NCBI RefSeq assembly: GCF_005144795.1
Contig: NZ_SWFJ01000001.1
Span: 246,033 to 310,032 of the forward strand
DNA: 64,000 nucleotides
Reading direction: 5' to 3'
Source of the DNA: Streptococcus mitis
Lineage (GTDB): Bacteria; Bacillota; Bacilli; Lactobacillales; Streptococcaceae
In this document: positions 17,687-27,735 of the stretch, piece after piece
Layout of the letters: the number at the start of each line of letters is the position of its first letter
Numbering within the stretch: the first letter of the stretch is position 1
Made by a program: the position numbers and the translations under genes
Notes under the pieces: model-generated
The model's input: only the letters and a program-made list of their open reading frames with translations
What the model was told of the DNA's origin: nothing
The model's database searches: none

Positions 17687-17692
17687 TACAAT
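17687..17692 (+). promoter_or_regulatory. Possible -10 of the YigZ-family gene
   Basis: TACAAT ends 6 bp before the ATG at 17699. No clear -35 or Shine-Dalgarno is present in the 56-bp divergent region shared with comFA. Confidence 0.35.
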
Positions 17693-17698
17693 TAAATC

Positions 17699-18334
17699 AT
17701 GGAATTTAGAACAATTAAAGAGGACGGTCAAGTCCAAGAAGAAATCAAAAAATCCCGCTTTATCTGTCATGCCAAGCGTGTTTATAGCGAAGAAGAGGCT
17801 CGTGACTTCATTACTGCCATCAAAAAAGAACACTACAAAGCTACGCATAACTGCTCTGCTTTTATTATTGGGGAGCGTAGTGAAATTAAACGTACAAGTG
17901 ATGATGGTGAGCCTAGTGGTACTGCTGGCGTTCCCATGCTTGGGGTACTAGAAAATCACAATCTCACCAATGTCTGTGTGGTAGTGACACGCTACTTTGG
18001 TGGCATTAAACTAGGCGCTGGAGGATTGATTCGTGCTTACGCTGGCAGTGTTGCCTTAGCTGTCAAAGAAATTGGCATCATTGAAATAAAAGAACAGGCT
18101 GGCATTGCTATTCAAATGTCTTACGCTCAGTACCAAGAGTACAGTAACTTCCTTAAAGAACATAACCTCATTGAGCTAGATACAAATTTTACAGATCAAG
18201 TCGATACGATGATTTATGTTGATAAAGAAGACAAAGAAAATATTAAAGCTACACTTGTGGAGTTTTTTAATGGAAAAGTTACCTTAACTGATCAAGGTTT
18301 ACGAGAAGTTGAAGTTCCTGTAAACTTAGTGTAA
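17699..18334 (+). CDS. YigZ/YvyE family protein (IMPACT-like)
   Basis: This 211-residue protein belongs to the UPF0029/IMPACT family. It has the conserved EIKKSRFICHAK, ATHNCSAFIIG, RTSDDGEPSGTAGVPML and VVVTRYFGGIKLGAGGLIRAY blocks, followed by a C-terminal ferredoxin-like DUF1949-type domain. Its biochemical role is unsettled; the eukaryotic homologue modulates translation control through GCN1. It is divergent from comFA, a pairing I remember from pneumococcus. No obvious ribosome binding site precedes the ATG. Confidence 0.9.
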   Translation: MEFRTIKEDGQVQEEIKKSRFICHAKRVYSEEEARDFITAIKKEHYKATHNCSAFIIGERSEIKRTSDDGEPSGTAGVPMLGVLENHNLTNVCVVVTRYFGGIKLGAGGLIRAYAGSVALAVKEIGIIEIKEQAGIAIQMSYAQYQEYSNFLKEHNLIELDTNFTDQVDTMIYVDKEDKENIKATLVEFFNGKVTLTDQGLREVEVPVNLV

Positions 18335-18349
18335 ATAAAGGAGAAAAAT

Positions 18350-18793
18350 ATGGCATTTGGTAAATTCATTCAAGGACTCGCTGGTAACTTTAGCGAGCAA
18401 AACAAAGAAACTCTTATCAAAGAATATGGACAATATCTACTAGAAAATGAGGAAATTCAAAGTGGATATAAACTGATTCGTGACTCAATTATATTTACAA
18501 ATATCCGTATTATCTTTACAGATAAACAAGGCGCTACTGGTCGTAAGATGTCTATTAAATCAATCTTTTTGATGAACATTGTTAACGTTGAAATGGAAAC
18601 TGCTGGAGCAGGTATAGATGATAGTGAAATTACTATTACTTATTTAGAAAATGTCTTTCTAAAAGCACATAATGAGCATTTTAGTGCTCATAAATTTGAA
18701 TTCCCTAAGAAAACGGATATCATTCCACTTTACACCTATTTATTAGAATTAGCCTATCACAATCGCTTGAAAATTAACGGCTTAGACCTGTGA
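18350..18793 (+). CDS. Bacterial PH-domain protein (YvbH-like)
   Basis: This 147-residue cytoplasmic protein has the bacterial PH-domain (bPH_1) pattern: LIRDSIIFTNIRIIFTDKQG, then MSIKSIFLMNIVNVEMETAG and an EITITYLENVF strand. No signal peptide or membrane segment is seen. Function is unknown; PH-like proteins of this class form oligomeric rings. It follows the YigZ gene by 15 bp with AAAGGAG upstream and ends at a clear terminator, so the two form an operon. Confidence 0.8.
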   Translation: MAFGKFIQGLAGNFSEQNKETLIKEYGQYLLENEEIQSGYKLIRDSIIFTNIRIIFTDKQGATGRKMSIKSIFLMNIVNVEMETAGAGIDDSEITITYLENVFLKAHNEHFSAHKFEFPKKTDIIPLYTYLLELAYHNRLKINGLDL

Positions 18794-18800
18794 TATAAAA

Positions 18801-18830
18801 AAATCCTATCACTTCGATAGGATTTCTATA
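18801..18830 (+). terminator. Terminator after the PH-domain gene
   Basis: A perfect 10-bp stem (AAATCCTATC / GATAGGATTT) with a 5-nt loop is followed by a T-rich tail. Confidence 0.85.
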
Positions 18831-18831
18831 T

Positions 18832-18860
18832 TTTACAAATGGTATAGATAGCGTTATACT
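18832..18860 (+). promoter_or_regulatory. cysK promoter
   Basis: TTTACA and TATACT are separated by exactly 17 bp, with the -10 ending 29 bp upstream of the cysK ATG. Confidence 0.8.
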
Positions 18861-18889
18861 AGAAATATCTTATACAAAGAGGTATTCAT

Positions 18890-19816
18890 ATGTCTATTTA
18901 TAACAACATTACTGAATTAATCGGTCAAACTCCGATTGTTAAACTCAACAACATCGTGCCAGAAGGGGCTGCGGACGTCTATGTAAAGCTTGAAGCATTC
19001 AACCCTGGTTCTTCTGTAAAAGATCGTATTGCTCTTAGCATGATTGAAAAAGCTGAACAAGACGGTATTTTGAAACCCGGTTCTACAATTGTTGAAGCAA
19101 CAAGTGGAAACACTGGTATTGGACTTTCATGGGTAGGTGCTGCTAAAGGGTATAAAGTCGTCATCGTTATGCCTGAAACTATGAGTGTAGAACGACGTAA
19201 GATTATCCAAGCTTATGGTGCTGAACTCGTCCTAACTCCTGGTAGTGAGGGAATGAAAGGCGCTATTGCTAAAGCTCAAAAAATCGCTGCTGAACGTGAT
19301 GGTTTCCTTCCTCTTCAATTTGACAATCCAGCTAATCCAGAAGTACACGAAAGAACAACAGGAGCTGAGATACTAGCTGCTTTCGGTAAAGATGGATTAG
19401 ATGCCTTTGTTGCAGGAGTTGGTACCGGTGGAACAATTTCTGGTGTTTCTCATGCACTCAAAACAGCAAATTCTAACATTCAAGTTTTTGCAGTAGAAGC
19501 AGATGAATCTGCTATTCTATCTGGTGAAAAACCTGGTCCTCACAAAATTCAAGGTATCTCAGCTGGATTTATTCCTGATACACTTGATACAAACGCTTAT
19601 GATGGTATCGTTCGTGTAACATCAGACGATGCTCTAGCACTCGGCCGTGAAATTGGTGGAAAAGAAGGATTCCTTGTAGGGATTTCTTCAGCGGCAGCTA
19701 TCTACGGAGCAATTGAAGTTGCAAAGAAATTAGGTACAGGTAAGAAAGTCCTTGCTCTAGCACCAGATAACGGCGAACGTTATTTATCTACAGCACTCTA
19801 TGAATTTGAAGTGTAG
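18890..19816 (+). CDS. cysK: Cysteine synthase (O-acetylserine sulfhydrylase)
   Basis: This 308-residue PLP enzyme makes cysteine from O-acetylserine and sulfide. The Schiff-base Lys44 lies in [10 protein letters not shown]. The substrate loop [11 protein letters not shown] and the phosphate-binding [10 protein letters not shown] are both present. The C-terminus ends [23 protein letters not shown]. It is monocistronic, with its own promoter and terminator. RBS AGAGG. Confidence 0.97.
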   Translation: MSIYNNITELIGQTPIVKLNNIVPEGAADVYVKLEAFNPGSSVKDRIALSMIEKAEQDGILKPGSTIVEATSGNTGIGLSWVGAAKGYKVVIVMPETMSVERRKIIQAYGAELVLTPGSEGMKGAIAKAQKIAAERDGFLPLQFDNPANPEVHERTTGAEILAAFGKDGLDAFVAGVGTGGTISGVSHALKTANSNIQVFAVEADESAILSGEKPGPHKIQGISAGFIPDTLDTNAYDGIVRVTSDDALALGREIGGKEGFLVGISSAAAIYGAIEVAKKLGTGKKVLALAPDNGERYLSTALYEFEV

Positions 19817-19832
19817 TCTCCGAAATACACTT

Positions 19833-19855
19833 AGCCCTTATTATAGGGCTTTTTA
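19833..19855 (+). terminator. cysK terminator
   Basis: A 6-bp AGCCCT / AGGGCT stem with a 6-nt loop is followed by TTTTTATTTA. Confidence 0.85.
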
Positions 19856-19904
19856 TTTATATCTTAAAAATAGGAACATCCCCCTATAAAAATCGACTGC
19901 ATAG

Positions 19905-19933
19905 AAAAAAGGAAGCAATTCGGCTTCCTTTTT
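19905..19933 (-). terminator. tsf terminator (probably bidirectional)
   Basis: An AAGGAAGC / GCTTCCTT stem with a short loop is flanked by an A run on the left and a T run on the right. It lies between the convergent cysK and tsf genes. Confidence 0.85.
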
Positions 19934-19937
19934 ATTA

Positions 19938-20978
19938 TTAGTTATTCAAGGCTGCTGCCATTGTAGCTGCAACTTCAGCTTCGAAGTCGTTTGCAGCTTT
20001 TTCGATACCTTCACCAACTTCAAAGCGAGCGAACTCAACTACTGAAGCATTAACTGATTCAAGGTATGCTTCAACTGTCTTGCTGTCATCCATGATGTAG
20101 ACTTGTGCAAGAAGTGTGTAAGCTTGGTCAACTTTAGTGTTGTCAAGCATGAAGCGATCCATTTTACCTGGGATGATTTTGTCCCAGATTTTTTCTGGTT
20201 TGCCTTCTGCAGCCAATTCAGCTTTGATATCAGCTTCAGCTTGGGCGATCACTTCATCAGTCAATTGAGATTTTGATCCATACTTCAAGTGTGGAAGAGC
20301 TGGTTTGTTAACCATTGCACGGCTTTCATTATCTTGGTCGATTACGTGGTTCAATTGTGCCAACTCATCTTTAACAAATTGCTCATCCAATTCTTTGTAA
20401 GAAAGAACTGTTGGTTTCATCGCTGCGATGTGCATTGACAATTGTTTAGCAAGTGCTTCGTCTCCACCTTCAACAACTGAAATAACACCGATACGTCCAC
20501 CGTTATGTTGGTAAGCTCCAAAGTGTTGTGCATCTGTTTTTTCAATCAATGCAAAGCGACGGAATGAGATTTTTTCTCCGATAGTTGCTGTTGCAGATAC
20601 GTATGCAGCTTCAAGAGTTTCACCTGAAGGCATTGTCAAAGCAAGTGCTTCTTCATTATTAGCAGGTTTTCCTTCAGCAATAACTTTAGCTGTAGTATTT
20701 ACCAATTCAACGAATTGAGCGTTTTTCGCAACGAAGTCAGTTTCAGCGTTTACTTCAATAACTGCTGCAACATTACCGTTAACATAAACACCAGTCAAAC
20801 CTTCTGCAGCAACACGGTCAGCTTTCTTAGCTGCCTTAGCCATACCTTTTTCACGAAGCAATTCAATCGCTTTTTCGATGTCACCGTCTGTTTCTACAAG
20901 CGCTTTTTTAGCGTCCATAACACCGGCACCAGATTTTTCACGCAACTCTTTTACAAGTTTAGCTGTAATTTCTGCCAT
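19938..20978 (-). CDS. tsf: Elongation factor Ts
   Basis: This 346-residue nucleotide-exchange factor for EF-Tu has the N-terminal UBA-like segment with [16 protein letters not shown]. The TDFVAKN core motif follows, then the long C-terminal extension typical of streptococci. It follows rpsB in the universal rpsB-tsf operon; a strong hairpin sits between them. Confidence 0.98.
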   Translation of the reverse strand: MAEITAKLVKELREKSGAGVMDAKKALVETDGDIEKAIELLREKGMAKAAKKADRVAAEGLTGVYVNGNVAAVIEVNAETDFVAKNAQFVELVNTTAKVIAEGKPANNEEALALTMPSGETLEAAYVSATATIGEKISFRRFALIEKTDAQHFGAYQHNGGRIGVISVVEGGDEALAKQLSMHIAAMKPTVLSYKELDEQFVKDELAQLNHVIDQDNESRAMVNKPALPHLKYGSKSQLTDEVIAQAEADIKAELAAEGKPEKIWDKIIPGKMDRFMLDNTKVDQAYTLLAQVYIMDDSKTVEAYLESVNASVVEFARFEVGEGIEKAANDFEAEVAATMAAALNN

Positions 20979-21000
20979 TTTGATTCTCCTATATTTTTTA

Positions 21001-21034
21001 AAAATAGGAGAGCCGGGCTAAGCCCCGCCCTCCT
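21001..21034 (-). terminator. Hairpin attenuator between rpsB and tsf
   Basis: On the minus strand a 14-bp G/C-rich stem (21006-21034, one G-T pair and one mismatch) is followed by ATTTTT. It resembles an intrinsic terminator inside the operon and would reduce tsf transcription relative to rpsB unless read through. Confidence 0.75.
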
Positions 21035-21056
21035 AGGTAATTACTATTTATATAAA

Positions 21057-21836
21057 TTAAGCGTTGTCGCCTTCTACAACTTCAACGATTTCTTCGATTG
21101 AATCTGCTTGAGCTTCTGAAGCTGCAAATTCTGCTTCAACTGCTGCTGCATCTTCACCTTGACGTCCTTCGATGATAGCGTCAGCCAATTTAGCTGTGAT
21201 CAATTTAACAGCGCGGATAGCGTCATCGTTAGCTGGGATGATTACATCGATATCATCTGGATCAGTATTTGTGTCAACCATCGCTACAACTGGGATTCCC
21301 AATTTTTTAGCTTCTTTAACAGCGATTTGCTCTTTATGTGGGTCAACTACGTACATCACATCTGGGATACGAGGCATATCTTCGATACCACCCAAGAATT
21401 TTTCAAGACGTGCACGTTGTTTGTTAAGAAGTGCAACTTCTTTCTTAGGAAGAACTTCAAAAGTTCCATCTTCTTCCATACGTTTGATTTCTTTCAAACG
21501 AGCGATACGTTTTTGGATTGTTCCCCAGTTTGTAAGAGTTCCACCCAACCAACGGTGGTTGATGAAGTATTGACCTGAACGTACTGCTTCTTCAGCAACC
21601 GCATCAGCTGCTTGTTTCTTAGTACCAACGAACAATACAACTGCATCGTTAGCTGCTGCATCACGCATGAAGTCATATGCTTGGTCAGCGTATTTTACAG
21701 TTTGTTGCAAGTCGATAACGTGGATTCCGTTACGCTCAGTGAAGATGTACTTAGCCATCTTAGGGTTCCAGCGACGAGTTTGGTGACCAAAGTGTACACC
21801 AGCCTCAAGAAGTTGTTTCATTGAAATTACTGCCAT
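21057..21836 (-). CDS. rpsB: 30S ribosomal protein S2
   Basis: This 259-residue S2 begins [27 protein letters not shown] and carries the [20 protein letters not shown] and [19 protein letters not shown] signatures. The acidic C-terminal tail is usual for streptococci. The transcript leader is about 110 nt, long enough for autoregulation, though I could not define a structure. Confidence 0.98.
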   Translation of the reverse strand: MAVISMKQLLEAGVHFGHQTRRWNPKMAKYIFTERNGIHVIDLQQTVKYADQAYDFMRDAAANDAVVLFVGTKKQAADAVAEEAVRSGQYFINHRWLGGTLTNWGTIQKRIARLKEIKRMEEDGTFEVLPKKEVALLNKQRARLEKFLGGIEDMPRIPDVMYVVDPHKEQIAVKEAKKLGIPVVAMVDTNTDPDDIDVIIPANDDAIRAVKLITAKLADAIIEGRQGEDAAAVEAEFAASEAQADSIEEIVEVVEGDNA

Positions 21837-21953
21837 GAGTATTTCTCCTTTTTGTTTTTTTTCCTCTTCTTGACTTCAACTCGCAAAACGACCCAAAGGC
21901 AACTGTTTCACAATTCATCAAGAATGAGTATTATCGTTCACACGACAAGTTTC

Positions 21954-21982
21954 ATTTTACCATACTTTTTCAATATTTTCAA
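21954..21982 (-). promoter_or_regulatory. rpsB-tsf promoter
   Basis: On the minus strand TTGAAA and TAAAAT are separated by 17 bp, about 118 bp upstream of the rpsB ATG. The intervening leader (21837-21947) has no recognisable gene. Confidence 0.75.
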
Positions 21983-22024
21983 GTGATTTTAGTAGATTTT
22001 TAAAGTAAGGTAACTATATAAATT

Positions 22025-22050
22025 ATAAAAGAGACTCAAATCGAGCCTCT
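22025..22050 (-). terminator. pcsB terminator
   Basis: On the minus strand an AGAGGCTC / GAGTCTCT stem (one G-T pair) is followed by TTTATAATTT. Confidence 0.7.
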
Positions 22051-22062
22051 TCGTTTTATTCA

Positions 22063-23280
22063 TTAGTTTGGATAGATATATGTTACAAAACCTTCTGAAG
22101 TTGTAGTAGGATTGAACCATCCACGTTTATTTCCGATTGTACGGTTTCCACCATAGTTTGATTCAGATACTTGGATACTTGTTGATGATGAAACAGCTGT
22201 AACCACGGCTACGTGTCCATATCCACCATCATTCCAACATGCAATCGCACCAACTTGAGGTGTAGATCCTGTACGGAATCCTGCTGCCGCTGCACTTGTA
22301 GCCCACTGTGCTCCATTACCCCAGTAGTCTCCAGCCCAAGGCGCCAATGTCTTAGCACCCCATGTACACTCTCCTGTTGGATAACTTGAAGCATTTGTAC
22401 TATATGTTGGACGATGTGTCACTGGCGCAGGAGTATAGCTTGTTGATTCTGTTGAAGCACTGCTTGAAGATGATTCAGACGAACTAAATACTGCTTGAAC
22501 TTGTGCAGTGAAAGTTGTATTCCCAGAATCAACAACCGTTTGTTGTTGACTTGCTTGTTTAGCTTTATAAGCTGCTTCTGCTTCTGCTGCTGCTTTGGCA
22601 GCTGCTTCTGCTGCCGCTTTTTGATCAAGTAAACTTGCTTTTTCATCCTCAGCGGTAGCTTTCTCAGCAGCAAGGTTTAACTCAGCAACTTTCAACTCTG
22701 CTTGTTTAGTTGTCAACGCTTGTGCATCATCAGCAAGTGTTTGTTGATTAGCGATTACTGTGTTGATAGCTTCATTATTAGCAACTTGCTTTTCAGCAAT
22801 TGACTTTTTATCAGCCTTTTGTTGTTCTAACATTTTATTATTAGCTGATACAATCTCACTCATAGCTGCAACACGTGAAATAGCTTCAGTAATTGATTTT
22901 GAGTTTACAATTGTGTTAATGTAGCTAGTCGCCGCCCCATTTGTTTGAGCACTACGAGCTTGCTTTTCCAACGAATCATTACGAGCAACAATATTCTTAG
23001 AAAGCTCAGTGATCTCTCCTTCAAGCTTTTTAGATTCTGCCTGTAATCTTTCATTTTCTGCTTGTAGATTAGACTGTTCTGTTTGAATTGTTGAAACTTG
23101 TGTTTGGATTTGATCTACTTGTTTTTGAGCTTCTTGTTGTTGTGCTGTTAAGTTACTAATTTTATTATCTTGAGCAGCAATTTTTTCATCAGTAGTCTCT
23201 GCATGCGCATTTGTTAAAACAGCTGCTTGAGAAACCATCACTGTACTTAGTAAAAGTGACGCTAAGATTCTTTTCTTCAT
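22063..23280 (-). CDS. pcsB: Peptidoglycan hydrolase PcsB (cell separation)
   Basis: This 405-residue secreted protein has a signal peptide (cleavage near AHAE, residue 28), a long coiled coil (about 30-245) rich in Gln/Glu/Ala, a linker, and a C-terminal CHAP domain. The catalytic Cys is 305 (TGECTWGAK) and the His is 356 (YGHVAVV). PcsB splits the septum with FtsEX in pneumococcus, where it is essential. This copy is about 13 residues longer than the 392 I recall for pneumococcus. A WalR box is visible upstream. Confidence 0.96.
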   Translation of the reverse strand: MKKRILASLLLSTVMVSQAAVLTNAHAETTDEKIAAQDNKISNLTAQQQEAQKQVDQIQTQVSTIQTEQSNLQAENERLQAESKKLEGEITELSKNIVARNDSLEKQARSAQTNGAATSYINTIVNSKSITEAISRVAAMSEIVSANNKMLEQQKADKKSIAEKQVANNEAINTVIANQQTLADDAQALTTKQAELKVAELNLAAEKATAEDEKASLLDQKAAAEAAAKAAAEAEAAYKAKQASQQQTVVDSGNTTFTAQVQAVFSSSESSSSSASTESTSYTPAPVTHRPTYSTNASSYPTGECTWGAKTLAPWAGDYWGNGAQWATSAAAAGFRTGSTPQVGAIACWNDGGYGHVAVVTAVSSSTSIQVSESNYGGNRTIGNKRGWFNPTTTSEGFVTYIYPN

Positions 23281-23315
23281 ATTATGTAGATACTCCTTCT
23301 ATTTAAGACAATACT

Positions 23316-23359
23316 AGTATACCAAAAAAAGACATAATAAATATTACGCCTTTATTACA
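23316..23359 (-). promoter_or_regulatory. pcsB promoter region with WalR (VicR) box
   Basis: On the minus strand TGTAAT-N5-CGTAAT (23343-23359) matches the WalR consensus TGTWAH-N5-TGTWAH with one mismatch. A TATACT -10 follows at 23316-23321. PcsB is the best-known target of WalRK in streptococci. Confidence 0.75.
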
Positions 23360-23373
23360 TTTGTATTTCTTTC

Positions 23374-23868
23374 TCATAGATAATATTTTTCAAAAATAAA
23401 CTGGAAAATGACTATCCAGACAAAATTCAAAATCATTGATGGAACTAAACTATAGACTATGAACAAAGACATACTATCCACAGTTAAACCTACCACTAAT
23501 GCAAGTATATATGCCCCTATCTCAAATAGAAAAGTTATGACAATAATTGCCAACATTCTCGTCCAACGATTCAATAAAATAACGCTATTAAATTTATGGA
23601 GAAATACCCCCAACAAGACGAACAACAAAGTCGCAATCCCTATCAAGTGGAAAAAGTAAATGTCATAAACCAAACCCACCACAAAACAATAGGCTAAATA
23701 GAGATACTCTGATACTTCAATCGTCTCAAATAAGAGAAACAAAAATAGAAAATGACTAGCTAACTTTACATGGGGAAATAATGAGCCCAAAAGCTGGCTA
23801 ATATGAGCATCAATTAGAACAAAGAAAGGAAGCAATAAAAACACTCCAACCCACTTCAGCTGTCTCAT
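23374..23868 (-). CDS. mreD: Rod-shape determining protein MreD
   Basis: This 164-residue protein is almost entirely hydrophobic, with about five membrane segments, as expected for MreD. Its start overlaps the mreC stop by one base. With MreC it organises peripheral peptidoglycan synthesis. Sequence conservation in this family is low, so the call rests on size, topology and the position after mreC. Confidence 0.9.
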   Translation of the reverse strand: MRQLKWVGVFLLLPFFVLIDAHISQLLGSLFPHVKLASHFLFLFLLFETIEVSEYLYLAYCFVVGLVYDIYFFHLIGIATLLFVLLGVFLHKFNSVILLNRWTRMLAIIVITFLFEIGAYILALVVGLTVDSMSLFIVYSLVPSMILNFVWIVIFQFIFEKYYL

Positions 23869-24686
23869 TATGAATTCCCCACTAATTCTATCACACTCAC
23901 ATTATGAGTATCTGCACTCAATTTAACAGTTACTTCTCGTGTCAAATAGTCCGTACTATGCGTTGTGGCAACCACTTCACCAACAGGAATATCAGCAACA
24001 TTAAAGTTTCCTAATCCACCCGTTGTCACCTTATCGCCTGCACTAATATCGCTATTACTATTTAATTGACTAATTTTAAGAACCTCATTTTCCTTGTCAT
24101 AGCCAACAATAATCCCATAAATTGTTGTAGAACTATGTTGAATTTTAACAGAAATCTTATCAGCATTTTCCGTATTTGTCAGAAGGTTGACCATAGTAGA
24201 GTTGTCCTCCACTTTTGAAACACTCCCAATCAAACCACCATTTGCAATGGCTAACATGTTTTCAGAAGCCCCTTTTGATTTCCCTGCATCTAAGGTCAAT
24301 TCCTGCTTCCAAGATACTGGAGAACGCATAATAACATCTGCTGCTAAAGTCTTTGTAGCTTGCAATTTGGACTTCATATCAAGCAATTGGCGCAGTCGCT
24401 CATTTTCTGTCTTTAAACTTTCCGCCTCATTTGATTTAACTTCTAATTGGTAAATTTGTTTCTTCAAACTTTCATTTTCATTATATGTTCGTGTCAAATG
24501 AGCCAAATCTGATTTGACAGAATCAAACCACTGAAAAGGTTTTTGTACAACTCTATCAACCAATGAGATTCCATCTCCTAATTTTGTCACAATTGTACTT
24601 GAATAAGTCGTCGCTAAGAGAGCTGACACAAGCAGAACAGTGACAAAAACAATAATGACATATTTTGATTTTTTAAAACGGTTCAT
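23868..24686 (-). CDS. mreC: Rod-shape determining protein MreC
   Basis: This 272-residue bitopic protein has one N-terminal membrane segment (about 9-27), a coiled coil (about 65-105) and a C-terminal beta domain with the SPVSWKQELTLDAGKSKGASENM and GGLIGSV motifs. It scaffolds the peripheral wall machinery with MreD and RodZ. No mreB is present, as normal for ovococci. Confidence 0.95.
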   Translation of the reverse strand: MNRFKKSKYVIIVFVTVLLVSALLATTYSSTIVTKLGDGISLVDRVVQKPFQWFDSVKSDLAHLTRTYNENESLKKQIYQLEVKSNEAESLKTENERLRQLLDMKSKLQATKTLAADVIMRSPVSWKQELTLDAGKSKGASENMLAIANGGLIGSVSKVEDNSTMVNLLTNTENADKISVKIQHSSTTIYGIIVGYDKENEVLKISQLNSNSDISAGDKVTTGGLGNFNVADIPVGEVVATTHSTDYLTREVTVKLSADTHNVSVIELVGNS

Positions 24687-24744
24687 ATCCCTACCTTTAT
24701 ATCAAAAACTGTTACAGTAATTTTTTATCAATTCCTGAAAGCTA

Positions 24745-25539
24745 CTAAGATTTTAAGAAAAATAAGCAACAACCAAGTACGATAATAACAAGAATGGTCA
24801 GCGTATCCTTTCTAGTCCATTTCAGTTGTCGGTATTGACTTCTACCTTTTCCCCCCTGATAACCACGCGCTTCCATAGCGATAGCCAAGGAATCTGCACG
24901 TTTTAAACTTGTCGCAAAAAGAGGAATCAAAATAGGAATCATCGCCTTCACCTTTTGAACAATGTTTCCTTCACCAAAATCCACTCCACGCGCTTTCTGT
25001 GCATTCATAATCCGCGTCGTATCATCCATTAATGTCGGAACAAAACGCAAACTCATAGATAGCATTAAGCCAATTTCATGAACTGGAACTTTCACACGCT
25101 TTAAAGGTGCTAATAAAGCTTCGACAGCTGATGCCAAACTTAAGGGCATGGTAGTTAAGGTTAACAAAGTTGAAAAGAAAATAATCAATACGAAGCGACA
25201 AAAAATAATCCCAGCTTGTTGCAAAGCATAATCCGTGATTCTCACAAACGAAAACTCAAATAAAACATTCCCATTAGAAATGAAAAATAGTTGAAAAATA
25301 GTTGTGAAGGCAATCAAGAAAAACATAGACTTCAAGCCCTGAATAAAAAATGAAAGAGATACTCCTGACAAGGCAATAAATATCCCTGTCGCTATAAAAA
25401 GAATTAGATTCGTCAAGGGATTATTAGCCCAAAAAACGATTAAAATCAGTAACATCATAGCAAGCAATTTGCTACGTGGATCCAATCGGTGAACAATCGA
25501 ATTCCCTGGGATATAACGCCCCAAAATCATACTATCCAT
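24745..25539 (-). CDS. ecfT: ECF transporter transmembrane protein EcfT
   Basis: This 264-residue protein has the EcfT pattern [27 protein letters not shown]. The two coupling motifs near the C-terminus are [11 protein letters not shown] and [10 protein letters not shown], the Ala-Arg-Gly signatures that contact the ATPases. It is the shared scaffold for several vitamin-specific S components encoded elsewhere. It overlaps ecfA2 by 8 bp. Confidence 0.96.
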   Translation of the reverse strand: MDSMILGRYIPGNSIVHRLDPRSKLLAMMLLILIVFWANNPLTNLILFIATGIFIALSGVSLSFFIQGLKSMFFLIAFTTIFQLFFISNGNVLFEFSFVRITDYALQQAGIIFCRFVLIIFFSTLLTLTTMPLSLASAVEALLAPLKRVKVPVHEIGLMLSMSLRFVPTLMDDTTRIMNAQKARGVDFGEGNIVQKVKAMIPILIPLFATSLKRADSLAIAMEARGYQGGKGRSQYRQLKWTRKDTLTILVIIVLGCCLFFLKS

Positions 25540-26371
25540 TTAGCGACTCCTTGAACTCCTCTATCTTAATCGGTAATCGTTTAAATGACACGCCTCTATT
25601 AGCCAATCGTTTACAAAAGGCCGTAATTTTAGGTACTCCCAACTGTACTTTTTCCATGAAGACAACATCTTGAAAGACATCACTCGGTTTCCCCCCTTTA
25701 ACTAAACGTCCCTTTTCCATCACATAGACTTGATTCGCATATTCGGCAACATCATCCATCAAATGTGTTACCAAGACGATGGTCATCCCTGATTGGTGGA
25801 GTTTTTTGAACAAATTCATCAACTCTTTTCTACCCAGAGGATCCAGGCCTGCTGTGGGCTCATCTAAGACTAATATGGCTGGTTCCATGGCAAGTATACC
25901 TGCAATGGCCACACGTCTCATTTGTCCACCTGACAGCTCAAACGGGCTACGATTAAAAAGTGATTCATCAATTCCAACCAGAGCCAGTTTTTCACGCGCA
26001 ATCTGCTCCGCATCTTCTTCAGAAACTCCAAAATTTTGCGGTCCAAAAGCAACGTCTTTCAAAACCGTTTCTTCAAAAATCTGATTTTCAGCAAACTGAA
26101 ATACCAAGCCAACCTGTTTTCTAATTTGACGAATATCTTTATTTTTAGAAGTCGAGGTGATTAAGGTATCAAAAACTCGCACACTCCCTTGACTTGGCAC
26201 CAATAAACCATTTAATAGTTGTAAAATAGTTGATTTACCACTACCTGTGTGTCCAATTAAAGCCGTATAAGAACCGTCTTCAATCGTCAAAGAAACATCC
26301 GACAAAGCTGTTGAAGCTAAGGGAGTCCCTTCTTGGTACTTAAAACTCACATTTTCTAGAGCAATTCCCAT
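25532..26371 (-). CDS. ecfA2: ECF transporter ATPase EcfA2
   Basis: This 279-residue ABC ATPase has Walker [13 protein letters not shown], signature [13 protein letters not shown], Walker [14 protein letters not shown] and switch His VTHLMDD. It is the second ATPase of the energizing module. The 16-bp overlap with ecfA1 and the LSGGQMRR variant are typical of EcfA2. Confidence 0.96.
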   Translation of the reverse strand: MGIALENVSFKYQEGTPLASTALSDVSLTIEDGSYTALIGHTGSGKSTILQLLNGLLVPSQGSVRVFDTLITSTSKNKDIRQIRKQVGLVFQFAENQIFEETVLKDVAFGPQNFGVSEEDAEQIAREKLALVGIDESLFNRSPFELSGGQMRRVAIAGILAMEPAILVLDEPTAGLDPLGRKELMNLFKKLHQSGMTIVLVTHLMDDVAEYANQVYVMEKGRLVKGGKPSDVFQDVVFMEKVQLGVPKITAFCKRLANRGVSFKRLPIKIEEFKESLNG

Positions 26372-27183
26372 AGCTTATCCTCTAGCTCACTTTCTGTCAA
26401 ATAATTTTCAGGTAAATCATAGCCATTCTGGCTCAGAGAATGTTTTAATTGATTGGCAAAAGGATCGTCTAATCCAATTTGATCTAAATCATTTCGAGAG
26501 AAAAGTTCTCTTGGGCTACTGGTTGATTCAATTTCCCCTTTTTTCATGACCAATACACGATCACTCATGGCAACTTCTTCCAAATCATGTGTGATGGAAA
26601 TGACCGTCATATCATAATCTTTTCGAATTTCTTTTACTGTCTCAATCAGTTCTCTACGCCCCTCAGGATCCAACATACTCGTTGCCTCATCTAGAATTAG
26701 AATCGCTGGTCTTAGGGCTACAACACCTGCAATAGCAACACGTTGCTTTTGGCCACCTGATAGACGCGCTGGCTCTCTCTTTTTAAAGTCCAACATGCCA
26801 ACCAAATCCAGAGCTTCTTCCACTCTCTTCTTCATTTCTTGACGAGAAAGTCCCTGATTTTCCAAACCAAAGGCAACATCATCTTCAACAGTCGCTCCAA
26901 CAAATTGATTATCTGGATTTTGAAAAACCATACCGATTTGACGACGTATATTCCAAACATTTTCCTCAGTCAAACGTTGCCCATCAATTACAATCTCTCC
27001 AGATTCTGCTTCCAGTAAACCATCAATTAATCGAACCGTCGTTGATTTACCACTACCATTATGCCCTACAATCGAAAGCCATTCTCCACGTTTCACGTGA
27101 AACGTAATACCCTTCACATCGTAGTATTCCTGACTTTCCTTATAGCGAAAAGAAAGATTTTTTACATCAATTATTGATTTCAT
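26356..27183 (-). CDS. ecfA1: ECF transporter ATPase EcfA1
   Basis: This 275-residue ABC ATPase has Walker [14 protein letters not shown]-loop [22 protein letters not shown], signature [13 protein letters not shown] and Walker [14 protein letters not shown]. It pairs with EcfA2 to drive vitamin uptake through EcfT. The gene contains a parS palindrome (27088-27105). It overlaps pgsA by 4 bp. Confidence 0.96.
   Translation of the reverse strand: MKSIIDVKNLSFRYKESQEYYDVKGITFHVKRGEWLSIVGHNGSGKSTTVRLIDGLLEAESGEIVIDGQRLTEENVWNIRRQIGMVFQNPDNQFVGATVEDDVAFGLENQGLSRQEMKKRVEEALDLVGMLDFKKREPARLSGGQKQRVAIAGVVALRPAILILDEATSMLDPEGRRELIETVKEIRKDYDMTVISITHDLEEVAMSDRVLVMKKGEIESTSSPRELFSRNDLDQIGLDDPFANQLKHSLSQNGYDLPENYLTESELEDKLWELL
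27088..27105. promoter_or_regulatory. parS site inside ecfA1
   Basis: A perfect 18-bp palindrome with core GTTTCACGTGAAAC matches the ParB/Spo0J parS consensus, about 21 kb from dnaA. ParB loads SMC near the origin at such sites. Confidence 0.9.
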
Positions 27184-27725
27184 TTCGAACCAAATGTCCC
27201 TTTAAATACATAGGCACTACCCTTGAAATAATCATAGCCAGAGTAGATAGTGAAAAACAAGGCTACATAAAGTAGAACTTGGCCAATCAAAGTCCAGTGT
27301 AATAGCAAGAAAATAATGGCAAACATCTGACTGAAAGTTTTAATTTTTCCAGGCATTGCTGCTGCTAAAACCGTCCCACCAGTTTCAACCAATAAAAGCC
27401 TTAAACCTGTCACAGCCAACTCACGACAGATAATCACTGCAACAATCCAAGCCGGAGCCATTCCTAACTCAATCAACATAATAAAAGCCGACATAACTAG
27501 TAACTTATCCGCCATGGGATCTGCAAATTTACCAAAATTACTGACCACATTCCATTTACGAGCTAAATATCCATCTAAATAATCGGTAATACTGGCAATA
27601 GCAAAGATAATAGCTGCTACTATATGACTCTCTATCGAATTTCCTACCGTTAAAATAAAGATAAAAATAGGTATAAAGAGAATTCGACCTATTGTTAAGA
27701 GATTTGGAATTTGTTCTTTTTTCAT
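27180..27725 (-). CDS. pgsA: CDP-diacylglycerol--glycerol-3-phosphate 3-phosphatidyltransferase
   Basis: This 181-residue membrane enzyme makes phosphatidylglycerophosphate. It has the CDP-alcohol phosphotransferase signature D-G-x2-A-R-x8-G-x3-D-x3-D, visible as DYLDGYLARKWNVVSNFGKF followed by ADPMADKL. Several membrane segments are present. It is co-transcribed between rodZ and ecfA1. Confidence 0.96.
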   Translation of the reverse strand: MKKEQIPNLLTIGRILFIPIFIFILTVGNSIESHIVAAIIFAIASITDYLDGYLARKWNVVSNFGKFADPMADKLLVMSAFIMLIELGMAPAWIVAVIICRELAVTGLRLLLVETGGTVLAAAMPGKIKTFSQMFAIIFLLLHWTLIGQVLLYVALFFTIYSGYDYFKGSAYVFKGTFGSK

Positions 27726-27735
27726 TCGTTTTTCC

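Noticed and set aside
21159..21578. Plus-strand open frames opposite rpsB
   Set aside because: They are shadows of the rpsB coding sequence with no promoter or ribosome binding site.
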